Origin: Nematostella vectensis
Taxonomy: Eukaryota; Cnidaria; Anthozoa; Actiniaria; Edwardsiidae
DNA: 64,000 nucleotides
Assembly (NCBI RefSeq): GCF_932526225.1
Contig: NC_064037.1
Location: 11,576,203-11,640,202, forward strand
Reading direction: 5' to 3'
In this document: piece by piece, positions 46,201-55,599 of the stretch
Numbering within the stretch: the first letter of the stretch is position 1
Layout of the letters: each line of letters begins with the position of its first letter
Translations under genes and position numbers: made by a program
Notes under the pieces: model-generated
Told to the model about the DNA's origin: nothing
Databases searched by the model: none
The model's input: the letters and a program-made list of their open reading frames with translations, nothing else

Positions 46201-49200
46201 GAAGACCATCCCCCAGAGGGAGCTTAAAATAAAATTTGATGATAATCATGATAATGATGATATTTGTTATGAATATTCAGATAACAATAATGGTTTGATA
46301 ATGATGGTTGTGATGATGATGATTTCATAATGTAGTTCTTAGTTCTTTCTTACGATTATGTTGAAGGTTGATGATGGTAACCATACTTACTACTGCAGTC
46401 GTATAACTTGTTCAGCTTTTGCAAATCAAGGGCTGTAAATCCGATGTACTGTCCGAGTTGCCTGTTGGGATCGCCCTTGGCTTGCATCGTGTTCTGACCA
46501 TTTTTAGAGAAGTCCGTCTTCCCATAATGCATCACGCTGTCGTAATCGTACGGCAGACTTAGCGTATCGGCTTGATCGTAGGACAGTTTTTGAAAATTGT
46601 GTTCTAGACCTTTTTGATTTCAAAAAAAAGGAATTCAATAACAAAGCCAGACATACATTTGGAAGGGATTGATTGTCCGTATCGGCTTGATCGTAGGTCA
46701 ATTTCTCGAAATTGCATTCAGTGCCTTTTTAAAAAAATAAATCATAGCCTTTAATAAAATGAAAGTTCTTCGTTACTACAGATAGGGGAGGGGACGGGGG
46801 CTAGGCGCGCTTAGGAGCGGTAAGAAAGGAGAAGAGAGAGGTAGCATAAGAAGGGGAGGGGTAATATACGTACCAGCGATGATATTTGCCGGAAGCACCT
46901 CCAAGTACGCGTCTCTGTCAGGTCTCGACTGCTCATGCGCGACTCCCAGGGCGTGTAACAGCTCGTGGATGATAATGGACACGTCATTACACCCATCACC
47001 GATAGATACTTTTTGCATGCCACCCTGCATCCCCTTGTACGACCAGCAGCTACAAGAACATCATCAACAATGCTATTAATATTATAGACGTGTAACCTCT
47101 TATACGACCACCAGCAACTACAAGAACATCATCAACAATGCTATTAATATTATAGACGTGTAACCTCTTATACGACCACCAGCAACTACAAGAACATCAT
47201 CAACAATGCTATTAATATTATAGACGTGTAACCTCTTATACGACCACCAGCAACTACAAGAACATCATCAACAATGCTATTAATATTATAGACGTGTAAC
47301 CTCTTATACGACCAGCAACTACAAGAACATCATCAACAATGCTATTAATAATATAGACGTGTTACCTCTTATACGACCAACAGCAATTGTATGAATGTAA
47401 TCAACAATGCTATTAATATCAAAAAGGTATTACCTCTTATACGACCATCAGCAACGGTATAAATGTCCTCGACATTGATATTTCACAAACATGCACCCCC
47501 TTATACGACCAACAACTGTAAAAACATCGCCAAGAATATATTGATGTGCACATTATACAGACCTGCACCACTTTATAAATGTCATCAATTATCCTGTCCT
47601 AGCTTTGCATACCCCAGTGCTGCTCTTCCTTTTTTTTGTGTGAATAATTACCCATCTTCTTTTACGAACTGAATGTAATTCTCCTCGTTCGTTCGCGGTA
47701 CAAACTCAATACAGGATTTGGTCTTGAACTGGTTGATAGCGTCGTTGAGTTTGGAAGTGCCTGCTGCAACTGAAAAACATAAATTGATAGGAAAGTCACT
47801 ATGGTAGAAACTCCCTTTTTTCTTTAACTTCTGCCCGAAGCTTTGCTCCCAGGAAGTAATTTTGCCGTCAGATGGTTATATCACCCACCCCTCTCGGATC
47901 TTCCTCTGCGCTATGCCCACACTGCTTTTTTACACTCCCGCAAAGTCACACAAAGAATCCATTTGCATCGGCTAATTCAGAGTGAGTTACCAAAGATATT
48001 TTCAATCAAATATCGACAATAACATATCAGACCTTATTCGTGCGTTGCTATTAGTTATCTTGTGAATAAACCGTTGTATGTTCAGTTATAAACAATAACA
48101 AAAGGAGTAGTTGATCGACATTCTTTAATACCAACCGACGTCAGCATGTACTGTATATGGCACTTTCCTAGTCCTCCATATCATTTTCAGTTGTCTTACA
48201 GCGTTGCGTTTTGCGGGGTGGTCGTCTTGCCTCAATCCCCTATTTGGCTTCCGGTTTCCCTTTTTTAGTTTCTCGAGCTGTTGTAAATCCATCGCGATAT
48301 CGCCTTGGAAAAGGTGACTAGCCACTTGCATCCCTGAAAAGCAGAGACGTAAATAGGGGGTGGGGGACGTTGGGGTTCGGGGTATCGCCGTATCGGCATT
48401 TTTTGTACGATATTGCGGTAAAATAGCAAAAAAAAAAAATGCCGTATTTCACTGTGAGATGCGAGATTTTGCCTTTTAAACGGCGGTAATTCGGTAAAAA
48501 AATAACAATGTCTGGGTGTCGTGCATCAGCTCTTCAAGACCTCTTCCTCCTGTGCGGTATGCGATAATTCCGATATTTCCTTCGGTATTGCGATATTTTC
48601 GAAAATTTTGTGCGGTATTGCGGTAATTCCGATATTTCCTTCGGTATTGCGGTATTTTCGAAAATTTTGTGCGGTATTGCTGTAATTGGACCCCCCAACG
48701 TCCCCCCTAAATATAATTAAGATATCATACTACGATTTTGCTAATCCGGCAATTCACCCTCATAATTAAATCACAATAAGAATTAAGATTGCGATCATCG
48801 AAAAAATGTAAACCTTCGTTGATTGTGTAGATTCGTCCCCCTGCACTTGTTTGTTTCTTGAGGATTTGGAGAAGTCGGTCAGGTATCTTTCGACCTGTAA
48901 GAGTTGCTGAGTTAATTCGTGTAAATTTTGTTAGAGGTGTAGGCAATGTTTTTCTAAGTAGTCCACAAAAATATATATTAAAGACGATCACTTTATATTT
49001 CCTATGTATGATCTGTTATACATATCTCCTATTAATCCTATGGATATTTTAGGTAGCTACGACTATAAAACTTTAGTAATGGTTATACTACTAGGTAATA
49101 CAGGTTTTAATGCATTTGTAGATACATCACTCTTTCTTTTCCTTTTTCTTTTTTAACATAACTTATTCGACGAGAACTTCTATAAACATCTAGATTTTCT

Positions 49201-49333
49201 CAAACAATTTTCATCTCTATTCAACCCAAATTTTGCTACCTTTTCTTGGTCTCTCCTTAGGTTTCTTAGGAATACCCTCGACGCCATAAAGCGCGGCCAA
49301 TATCAAGGCGATAATCAGATAACAAATCTTCAT
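43249..49333 (-). CDS. Astacin metalloprotease gene 3: signal-propeptide-astacin-TSP1-TSP1-MAM
   Basis: Eleven minus-strand exons, 5' to 3': 49333-49240, 48894-48814, 48333-48136, 47769-47652, 47049-46874, 46609-46391, 46222-46061, 45042-44866, 44558-44436, 44040-43790, 43332-43249. They join in phase into 560 residues. A signal peptide (MKICYLIIALILAALYGVEG) leads. The propeptide motif is FQGD (67-70), and basic KRNAVR precedes the mature part. The zinc site HELLHALGVAH has His192, Glu193, His196 and His202, followed by EQSRPDRD; the Met-turn is SVMHY (247-251). TSP1 modules fill about 296-349 and 350-408, the second with GGWGAWSSWSTCS. One MAM domain spans 409-560, and the frame ends LACP-TAA. 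It is more diverged from genes 1 and 2 than they are from each other, and has no second MAM. Exon order and phases match gene 2 exons 1-8, then the MAM exons. The intron before exon 5 and the region before exon 6 contain duplicated acceptors. Confidence 0.9.
44200..44410. repeat. Imperfect GTTGGTGTT/GTTGATG trinucleotide-rich repeat in gene 3
   Basis: Repeats of GGTAGTGTTGATGAAAGTAT and TTGCTATTGGTAGTGTTGAT in the intron between the two main MAM exons of gene 3. On the minus strand it would encode NTNTNTSINTT-type repeats continuous with exon 9, but the phase-1 donor at 44435/44436 and the acceptor before 44040 remove it. Confidence 0.8.
44595..44845. repeat. Minisatellite, 33-bp unit GTGATTGTGATGACATTGAT, in gene 3
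   Basis: About seven and a half units of GTGATTGTGATGACATTGAT followed by GAGGGCGATAGCG. It fills almost the entire intron between exon 8 (ends 44866) and exon 9 (begins 44558). Thirty-three bases is a multiple of three, so all frames stay open, but flanking splice sites in the correct phase remove it. Confidence 0.9.
45640..45995 (-). mobile_element. tRNA-Glu-derived SINE (tRNA-like head at about 45995-45920)
   Basis: On the minus strand the head reads GCACGGGTGGCCTAGTG (A-box-like), an anticodon arm with loop CTCTCAC as in tRNA-Glu(CUC), and CCAGGTTCGAATCCTGG, a perfect T-arm and B box. The 5' end does not pair with the 3' side of the acceptor stem, so this is not a functional tRNA. The sequence beyond the head (GATAAGGACACTAAACCGG and CGCAATAAACCCTCTGGC) looks like a SINE body. 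It lies in the intron between gene 3 exons 7 and 8. The downstream boundary is uncertain. Confidence 0.6.
46675..46727 (-). pseudogene. Partial tandem duplicate of the 5' end of gene 3 exon 6
   Basis: Just upstream (minus strand) of exon 6, an AAAAAG acceptor is followed by a phase-1 reading GTECNFEKLTYDQADT. This mirrors the exon 6 start GLEHNFQKLSYDQADT. The copy then diverges and has no donor in phase, so it is either a dead half-exon or an alternative 3' splice site that would break the frame. Confidence 0.65.
47041..47520 (-). repeat. Seven to eight 65-68-bp units, several carrying the gene 3 exon 5 acceptor
   Basis: Units start near 47041, 47106, 47174, 47242, 47310, 47375, 47443 and 47507. 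Read on the minus strand the proximal units contain GATGTTCTTGTAG followed by (T/C)TGCTGG...GGTCGTA, the same as the true border CTTGTAG|CTGCTGGTCGTAC of exon 5. The first five units keep the AG; distal units lose it. Units also carry TATAAGAGG where the exon has TACAAGGGG, so exon sequence was captured in the repeat and then drifted. Confidence 0.85.
47945..48100 (-). repeat. Dispersed repeat shared by all three astacin loci (copy 3)
   Basis: Inverted relative to copies at 31000 and 36235: CAAAGATATTTTCAATCAAA, ATCGACAATAACATATCAGA and TTGTGAATAAACCG. Lies in the gene 3 intron between exons 3 and 4. Confidence 0.55.
48550..48685. repeat. ~75-bp tandem repeat around GGTATTGCG(A/G)TATTTTCG
   Basis: TTTCGAAAATTTTGTGCGGT, ATTGC(G/T)GTAATT and CCGATATTTCCTTCGGTATT are repeated about twice. 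The region from 48390 to 48690 contains further GCGGTA.TTCGGTA variants. Gene 3 intron between exons 2 and 3. Confidence 0.75.
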
Positions 49334-49393
49334 TTTGCTTCGACGCGTTCGACGGTGAAGCTCAAGTGATGATAAAAGAGGGTTTTTCAGTTC

Positions 49394-49400
49394 TTATATC
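49394..49400 (-). promoter_or_regulatory. Candidate TATA box of astacin gene 3
   Basis: Minus strand GATATAAGAAC lies about 60 bp upstream of the ATG at 49333, a plausible distance for a TATA box with a short 5' UTR. Motif-only evidence. Confidence 0.35.
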
Positions 49401-49915
49401 ACCTTCAATTACAAGATGTTATTCGGTTTTTATTCATGTGGATTTACAAAGAGCCCCAGACATTTATTTCCCACACATCCTTTTGTGTATTTCTTAACCT
49501 TTTGTGTATTTCTAAACCTTTAAAAAATAAAAGAGCAAATGAAAGAGAACACTGCATTATTAATTTCTAAAAATTCTCCTTGTTTTATTTACCGCGGTGA
49601 TCCTAGATACTAATCCCCCAGATACTAAGCAAATACTAAACAGATACTAAAAACGGTCAGGGGTGTACTAGGCTCGATTTGCAGCTCGTTTCATTGAGCC
49701 CATCAAACCTAGAGAGGTGCTAGATAAAAAATATTAAAATAATAAAAATAGCTATTTACCAAGTAAAATCAGCTAGAATCAATGGAAAGGCATTATAAAT
49801 ATGGTTTCTTAAATTATTTGTGTGGATCCTAGTCTGATTAGAATGCCTTGTCTGATTTCTGGTTTAGACGCTTGCAAATTTCTATGCAATACGCAAGGAA
49901 ATAACTATAATATCA
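49400..49915. other. Intergenic stretch upstream of gene 3
   Basis: AT-rich; no coding sequence seen. A repeated CAGATACTAA.CA / GATACTAAGCAAATACTAAA patch lies at 49605-49650. Confidence 0.45.
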
Positions 49916-50765
49916 GGGAGGCGGAGTGGTCCCATAAGTAGGGGGGGGCGGGCGAAAAGTGGGGGGAGGGGTGGGTGGTGGTTAAAGGGGGAAGGGGTGG
50001 TTGGTGGTTTCAAGGGTAAGGGGTGGTTGGTGGTTTCAGGGGGAAGGGGTGGTTGGTGGTTTCAGGGGGAAGGGGTGGTTGGTGGTTTCAGGGGGAGGGG
50101 ATGGTTGGTGGTTTCAGGGGGAATGGGTGGGTGGTGGTTTCAGGGGGAAGGGGTGGTTGGTGGTTTCAGGGGAAAGGGGTGGTTGGTGGTTTCAGGGGGA
50201 AGGGGTGGGTGGTGGTTTCAGGGGAAAGGGGTGGTTGGTGGTTTCAGGGAAAGGGGTGGTTGGTGGTTTCAGGGGGAGGGGATGGCTGGTGGTTTCAGGG
50301 GGAAGGGGTGGTTGGTGGTTTCAGGGGGAGGGGATGGTTGGTGGTTTCAAGGGGAATGGGTGGGTGGCGGTTTCAGGGGGAAGGGGTGGTTGGTGGTTTC
50401 AGGGGGAAGGGGTGGTTGGTGGTTTCAGGGGGAGGGGATGGTTGGTGGTTTCAGGGGGAATGGGTGGGTGGTGGTTACAGGGGGAAGGGGTGGTTGGTGG
50501 TTTCAAAGGGAGGGGTGGGTGGTGGTTTTAAAGGGAGGGGTGGTTGGCGGTTTCAGGGGGAAGGGGTGGTTGTTCGTTTCAAAGGGAGGGGTGGGTGGTG
50601 GTTTCAAACTCTTATGGGTTATTTATAAGAACGCGGGGAATAACCTAGGTTTTTATGCACGGAATTTTAAACTGTTCAACAAATTTGTCGTTGGTTGCAT
50701 ATGTACCGCTTGAAACCCGTTGGTTTAAAAAAAAAACGTTCATATATAAAGACGGTCATCAGTTA
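49915..50765 (+). mobile_element. Dispersed element with an expanded internal 25-bp minisatellite
   Basis: Ends match the minus-strand copy at 23085-23415: GGAGTGGTCCCATAAG on the left; GCATATGTACCGCTTGAAAC and AAACGTTCATATATA on the right. Inside, about 24 units of GGGGTGGTTGGTGGTTTCAG plus GGGGA fill 49985-50615. All three plus frames stay open because of the repeat (GGWWFQGEG and similar); this is not a gene. The other copy lacks the expansion. Confidence 0.75.
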
Positions 50766-51990
50766 TGTCATTTCATGTCGTGGCTATGCCATGCTGACGA
50801 GTCCTAATAAGGTCTCAGCCGTCGCATTTTATTAAATATTAATAAAGGAATATAATATTTGACAAATAAACAATTTCGAAAAAGTATCTGTAAATCTTTC
50901 CAAAATAAAACGCCACTAACAAAGGCTTAGTGAGATATACAAAATGGTTCATAAATCAATGATGTCAATCAATTCATCAATGATTCGTCACTGGCCAATC
51001 TCGATTTTCTACGCTTTTAAATATAGGTTTGAATTAAGGTATATAAGAAAGCAAGAAAAAAGTGAACCGTTTTGACTAATTTATTTGACTTCATTTACAT
51101 CATCGAACTAGTCAATAGTAAGAACTTAAAAGTTATTGGCAATATATGTTTTTGTAGTGCCCGTCCCTATGTTTATTCGGTGTTTTGTCGGGGTAATATA
51201 AAGCTTAATTAGAAAGAATTAATCTTGCAGAAGGATGGGTCCTTGAGTGGGGCTCGGTTAATTCCGGGGTCCTTGGCTTTTTATCATTATAATTTTATAA
51301 TTAACGACCTAAACGTACCGATCTAAATATCAGTGCCGCGCTTTTGTAGAAATACTGTATGTCGACGATACAACTATCCGAATTTATTCCCAAGGGTGAA
51401 ATAAAAAAGTTGTTGTTTTTTTGCCACACAAATTTACCGTAGCTAACGCCACATTAAAAACTACTGTTATATTAGGGCCCCTGATTGGCCCCCCGAAATT
51501 TTGATGTGCTCCGAGTTTTTGGCTAATGCTCGCATGCTCGCGCATGCTCCGCCGTGCTCGCATTGTATTTTTCGATGTGCTCGCTGCCCGATTTATTCAA
51601 CAACTAAAATGCTCGGTCTCGCATAAAAAAAACTGGGTGATCGCAAGTGCTCGCCAAAGACCATCCGGGGGCCTTTATATTCTCTAGCGTTGTATCTGCT
51701 AAAAATCCCAATATAAAAAAAAAACAAGGTATAAAAGACCATAGTAATGGGGGCGTTTTAACAAAAGACTTAAAGATTCAAATAAATACCGAGAAGCATG
51801 TCAGGCAGGCAGGCAGGCATGCCACTTTCCTCTCCTTGCAGCTAAGTTGTTCTCATTTGCATTTATTTTTTTTATTTTTCTGCGAGTTATGTTTCCATGT
51901 ATTATTAAAGTTATTTTAATTAATAAATGTGATGAAGTCAAGAATCGAAATCCATCGATTTTTATGAAGCCAGCAAAAAAATATTTTGTA
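50766..51990. other. Intergenic stretch, no gene seen
   Basis: AT-rich with a TGCTCGC-rich patch at about 51505-51655 (several TGCTCG words). No domain-bearing ORF. Confidence 0.45.
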
Positions 51991-52000
51991 ATTAAATTCT

Positions 52001-52084
52001 AGTCTCCTTCGCAGCCCCCAGCGGTCGGAGTCACACACGTGGAGCGCTGTGTGACTCCGACCGCTTGGGGCTGCGAAGAAGACT
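52001..52084. mobile_element. 84-bp foldback element with 11-bp target-site duplication
   Basis: The left arm AGTCTCCTTCGCAGCCCCCA then GCGGTCGGAGTCACACA is mirrored by the right arm TGTGTGACTCCGACCGCTTG then GGGCTGCGAAGAAGACT. The flanks AATTAAATTCT at 51990-52000 and 52085-52095 are identical, as expected of a target duplication. Partial copies occur at 5283 and 6402. Confidence 0.85.
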
Positions 52085-52095
52085 AATTAAATTCT

Positions 52096-54060
52096 CGATG
52101 GCAATCATTTTTTCTCTTAGCTATAAATCAGAATAACTCTGCTATCTGTGCTATACAGTATGTGTTATTGAATAAAGTTTCAGTTTCATATTTTTGAATA
52201 TCTTGGTTTGTTATAGAATCCTTTGATCAATCCTGTAGAATACTAAACGAATGCGTCTAATGAGTGTTTTGTTAGGTCTCAGAAGCCACTTGAGCAGTAT
52301 TTTATTCACTACAGTGACGTTTGCATGATGGATGTTTTTTTTTTTTGGGGGGGGGAGTGGGGCTCATTGTTTTACAAGAGTAGCTGTTGAAAAACATTAG
52401 CCTGGTGGGATGTATTTTGAAAATCATGGGCCATTATAACCAGAATGTTTTTAGGGGTTAAGCTTTTCAGCAAACCATTTTTCTCTCAGGTTTCTCCTGT
52501 TGCAGTGGTACTACCTAGGTATCCCAGTTCCCCTTAGCCTACAGTGATACTAATTTATCTTTCATTTAAAACACAACTCCCAGTAAAGTGGGTTAGTCTG
52601 GCCAAATTCCTCACCTTCACCTAGCTACAGGCCTGCTTACTTGCTTGACAACATTATTCTTTAGTAAAGCTTTCAACTCTCGCATAACATAAACTAATTG
52701 AAATGTCATCATCGTGTCCCATCTATTCCTATCAGAAACTACAGTTTAATATTTTGGCCATTAACTATTTCTTTCTATCGCTACCAGCTAATGCAGCCCT
52801 CTGTGAGATTATAGGAGTGACACAAAAATGGTCTGATTAAAGCCTTTATACAATCACCTGATCTGTTAAAGCTAAAGTGTAGCTAGTGGTAAAGTGGTAA
52901 AGCTTATGTAGTTGTCTTTAAAAATAGGGATCATTTGATATCGGGAGGAAGTTGGCATCTTGGAGTTAAAAAACATCACGCACCCAAGAATTTTAATATT
53001 TACTAAGCTCTAAGCTGTCCATAGTAGGCTTGCAACTTGTAGACAAGGGTAACTTGGGATATACTGGAGTGATTTTAGGGGTAATAAGTTTAGTGGCAAC
53101 AATAAAAATAATATACAAATTTAGTGATTAGTCAATGTTAGCCTCATGTCGTGCATCATGCATTGATCACCCTTGCATAGCCAGGATTTACAAAGAAATG
53201 CTTGTTGTTGGTTGAGTGGGAAGCATCCAGCGCCTACCCTCACCCCTAGCTATGTGCCATACTTGAGAACAATCATAGTCACAAGGCTCAAACATTGGTT
53301 TAAATCATAAGCAAAATGGTTTAAATTTTCAGATCAAGAATTTGGACTTTTCGTGTCCTCTTCAGAAGACTTATCCAAACTTTTTGAGTAAAAAAAATAT
53401 CAAATAGTTTTTTTTTAGACCAAAGGTTGTTCCCTTTAAAAGAAGCTGGGCTGCCATTTGGAAAGGCTTCAAATACTAATACTTCATTGCTAAAACTAGC
53501 TCTTGAGGACAAAGGTGGAACATGAGGACAAGGTGGAACTGAACATTCCGAAAAAAAATTACAGTTAAAAAAAAAAACAAAAAAACAAAAGCTGCAGTGT
53601 TTCTATTTGCTTATTTCTTTCATGGAAAAAATTATTATTGCCAACAAACAAAAAGTTTTAGTATAACATTTGAAACTAAATTGGACATTGAAACAGCTAA
53701 AATAAGTCATTACCAACTTTGAACAACGTTCTGAACACCGCTGAGAAATTATAAGATGACCGATATGGACTGGCTGCGGTTATGCGTGGAACAAACTCCT
53801 CCAAACTTCTCACCGAATCTTCGAGGCAAAACGAGCCAAGCCAGCACAAATAATACAGGCGTCTTTGAACGTATTTCTTCGTTTGCTACTTTTGTATAAG
53901 GTTGATTTTCCTGCTGCATATTCATTCTCTGGTCGCCATTTTGGATTTGTCGATTTTCACTAGGCGTTAGGGGAGACGGTTTCCTGGACGTCACAACTCT
54001 TACCATACAAAGGAAACCCAACCACAGGAAACCCAATAAGAACGCCTGGGACTAGGCTGG
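52096..54060. other. Intergenic stretch, no gene supported
   Basis: AT-rich; no splice-consistent exons found. A minus-strand frame at 54036-53749 begins with a hydrophobic, signal-like MGFLWLGFLCMVRVV but has no recognisable domain and no supporting neighbour exon; I leave it as an unproven candidate. Confidence 0.4.
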
Positions 54061-54091
54061 TTTTTATGTAATATTTCAAAGCCGACAATGA

Positions 54092-54149
54092 GGACTGGAC
54101 GGGATTTCAAGCCCGCGCGATCTCGCGGACTTGAAATCTCGTCCAGTCC
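54092..54149. repeat. Palindrome, 26-bp arms (GGACTGGACGGGATTTCAAG)
   Basis: Arms 54092-54117 and 54124-54149 are inverted with two mismatches and a 6-bp spacer. The sequence AGACCAGATTTCAAG near 55515 is related. It lies on the left side of the 54.1-55.6 kb inverted-repeat unit. Confidence 0.75.
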
Positions 54150-54708
54150 GAATTGGAGGACTGGAGGCAGGACGCCAGCCAACCATATTACGTAAATTTG
54201 AATTTCCCTCCTCCATCCTTTGATTTTCATTTCTATGCGCTTTGTTTAACTGTCCATCTAAAATCAAGAGAATGTCTTCTTCGTTTGTCTTGATTTCCCT
54301 GGAGGCTTCCATTGGGAATAAAGCCAGGGGCAAAAGAAAAATGGTGATATTATTTGCATAACGAGGGGAAAAATCAAATGTTTACTATTTTCATTTTTAT
54401 GTACGTAGTTTTATATATGTGATGAGGATGCCACGCATCCTCATCACGCGACGACTGAAGTCCTATTTCAGATCGAGGATGACAGAAGATCGTGTAGTAA
54501 TATTCCCAAAGTCTGACGCATTGAAGCCAATTTCAAACCCAAAAGCGGGAGCTATGAAATCTTCACGGGGATGCGGGATAAGGGGCCACGCCCTCATCTA
54601 GCTTCTGAACGCTTTGACTGCAAGTTGTTAAAATCCTGCGTACGCCCGTGAAAGCTCAAGTTTATGCTATTTTCTAGCAAGTCCATGATTTAATGCTGTC
54701 AAAAAGCA

Positions 54709-55260
54709 ATGGATTCCAGCGAAGACGAAATCGTGCGGCCGCTTAAAAGGTTCAGTAAAGATGAGGAAGAAGTAGCTTTGTCGCAAGCTGCACCCGCGTC
54801 GACAAGATACAAGAAGAAGTGGTGTGTCAACATGTTTAAAAATTGGCGTTCTAACCGAGTGAACAAAATAACCGCAAAGGAGTCAACAATCTTCAATATA
54901 AGACTATCCGATCTTGAAAGCGTCGACAGCGCATGGGAATCCATATCGGCTCCTCCCCTTAATTTCTGGATCGCAAAATTCATTCAAGAAGTTGCAGATA
55001 AACAAGGTATTTATTCATTTATTTCATTTTGTACCACTTTGTGTTGCTCGATTAAACTTGAATCAGCGATTTGGGTTACGGTAGCGCTCTAAAACAGCAC
55101 CGTTATTACATGGCATTTAAAAACACAGAACATTAAAGCGAAGTTAAGTTGCAATGCTAATTGGAAATTAATTTGTTTTCATTTTTTGGGTAACCGATAC
55201 CTCGCTCCAACTTTATACCAGATCTTGGCTGGTCTTATGATGCACCCAATGGCTCTATAA
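54709..55260 (+). pseudogene. Fragment of a Crypton-type tyrosine-recombinase-like (KIAA1958/QRICH1/ZMYM-type) gene
   Basis: ATG at 54709 opens a 99-codon exon ending at 55006 with donor CAAG|GTATTT. Residues from about 30 (TRYKKKWCVNMFKNWRSNRV) to SAPPLNFWIAKFIQEVADKQG resemble the helical N-terminal part of the domain shared by ZMYM2-4, QRICH1 and KIAA1958, which derives from Crypton tyrosine recombinases. The expected next piece (a YPPxTLYQIxxGLxRH motif) is present at 55195-55260 as RYLAPTLYQILAGLMMHP, but it has no AG acceptor in front of it in phase and a stop soon after. The catalytic Arg/His/Tyr region is not found downstream. I read it as a decayed copy; a functional one would be several times longer. 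Confidence 0.55.
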
Positions 55261-55393
55261 ACATAAGTGGTAGCTGCAATATTACTATTATTTACTTCTA
55301 GTTGTAGGTTCTATAACCTACCTATTGTAACTTGATCAATGATTAAGGTGAGGACGAAATAAAGTGCTGTTTGTGAGTAGTGAATTAAGTCCG

Positions 55394-55449
55394 AGGACTG
55401 GAACAAAATTAATTCAGTCCCTGGACTGAATTAATTTTGTTCCAGTCCT
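55394..55449. repeat. Perfect palindrome, 27-bp arms with 2-nt spacer
   Basis: Arm 55394-55420 (AGGACTGGAACAAAATTAAT then TCAGTCC) is followed by CT and its exact reverse complement at 55423-55449. It would extrude as a cruciform or fold into a very stable RNA hairpin. Confidence 0.9.
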
Positions 55450-55599
55450 AGTACTTCACCCCCAGCTCTTCCCTGCTAAATTCAATACCCTCCCCGTCTT
55501 TTAGACACTGGACTAGACCAGATTTCAAGTATCATCATGTGACCAAATTTAAGTAATTTGGTTGGCTGGCGTCCTGCTAATTAATTAATGAGGATGAGA

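Larger units (their letters stand above)
54167..55577. mobile_element. Inverted-repeat-bounded unit enclosing a recombinase-like gene fragment
   Basis: GCAGGACGCCAGCCAACCA at 54167-54185 recurs as an exact 19-bp inverted copy at 55559-55577. Both sides also carry palindromes built on GGACTGGA (54092-54149 and 55394-55449). The enclosed 1.4 kb holds the Crypton/KIAA1958-like fragment at 54709-55260. I cannot tell whether the repeats are true transposon ends or two insertions of one foldback family. Confidence 0.5.

Noticed and set aside
47041-47520. Possible CRISPR array (regular ~68-bp units)
   Set aside because: Units are tandem without unique spacers and sit in an intron of an animal gene; likewise for the arrays at 20880, 38977, 56690 and 62935.
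49997-50713. Overlapping plus-strand frames of GGWWFQGEG-type repeats (up to 238 codons)
   Set aside because: All three frames are open at once through a 25-bp minisatellite inside a dispersed element; a real gene would not be open in three frames with the same peptide.
53749-54333. Minus-strand frames starting MGFLWLGF and MPLALFPM as a possible small secreted-protein gene
   Set aside because: The signal-like start is suggestive, but no conserved domain or coherent exon chain was found and part of the frame runs through a palindrome.
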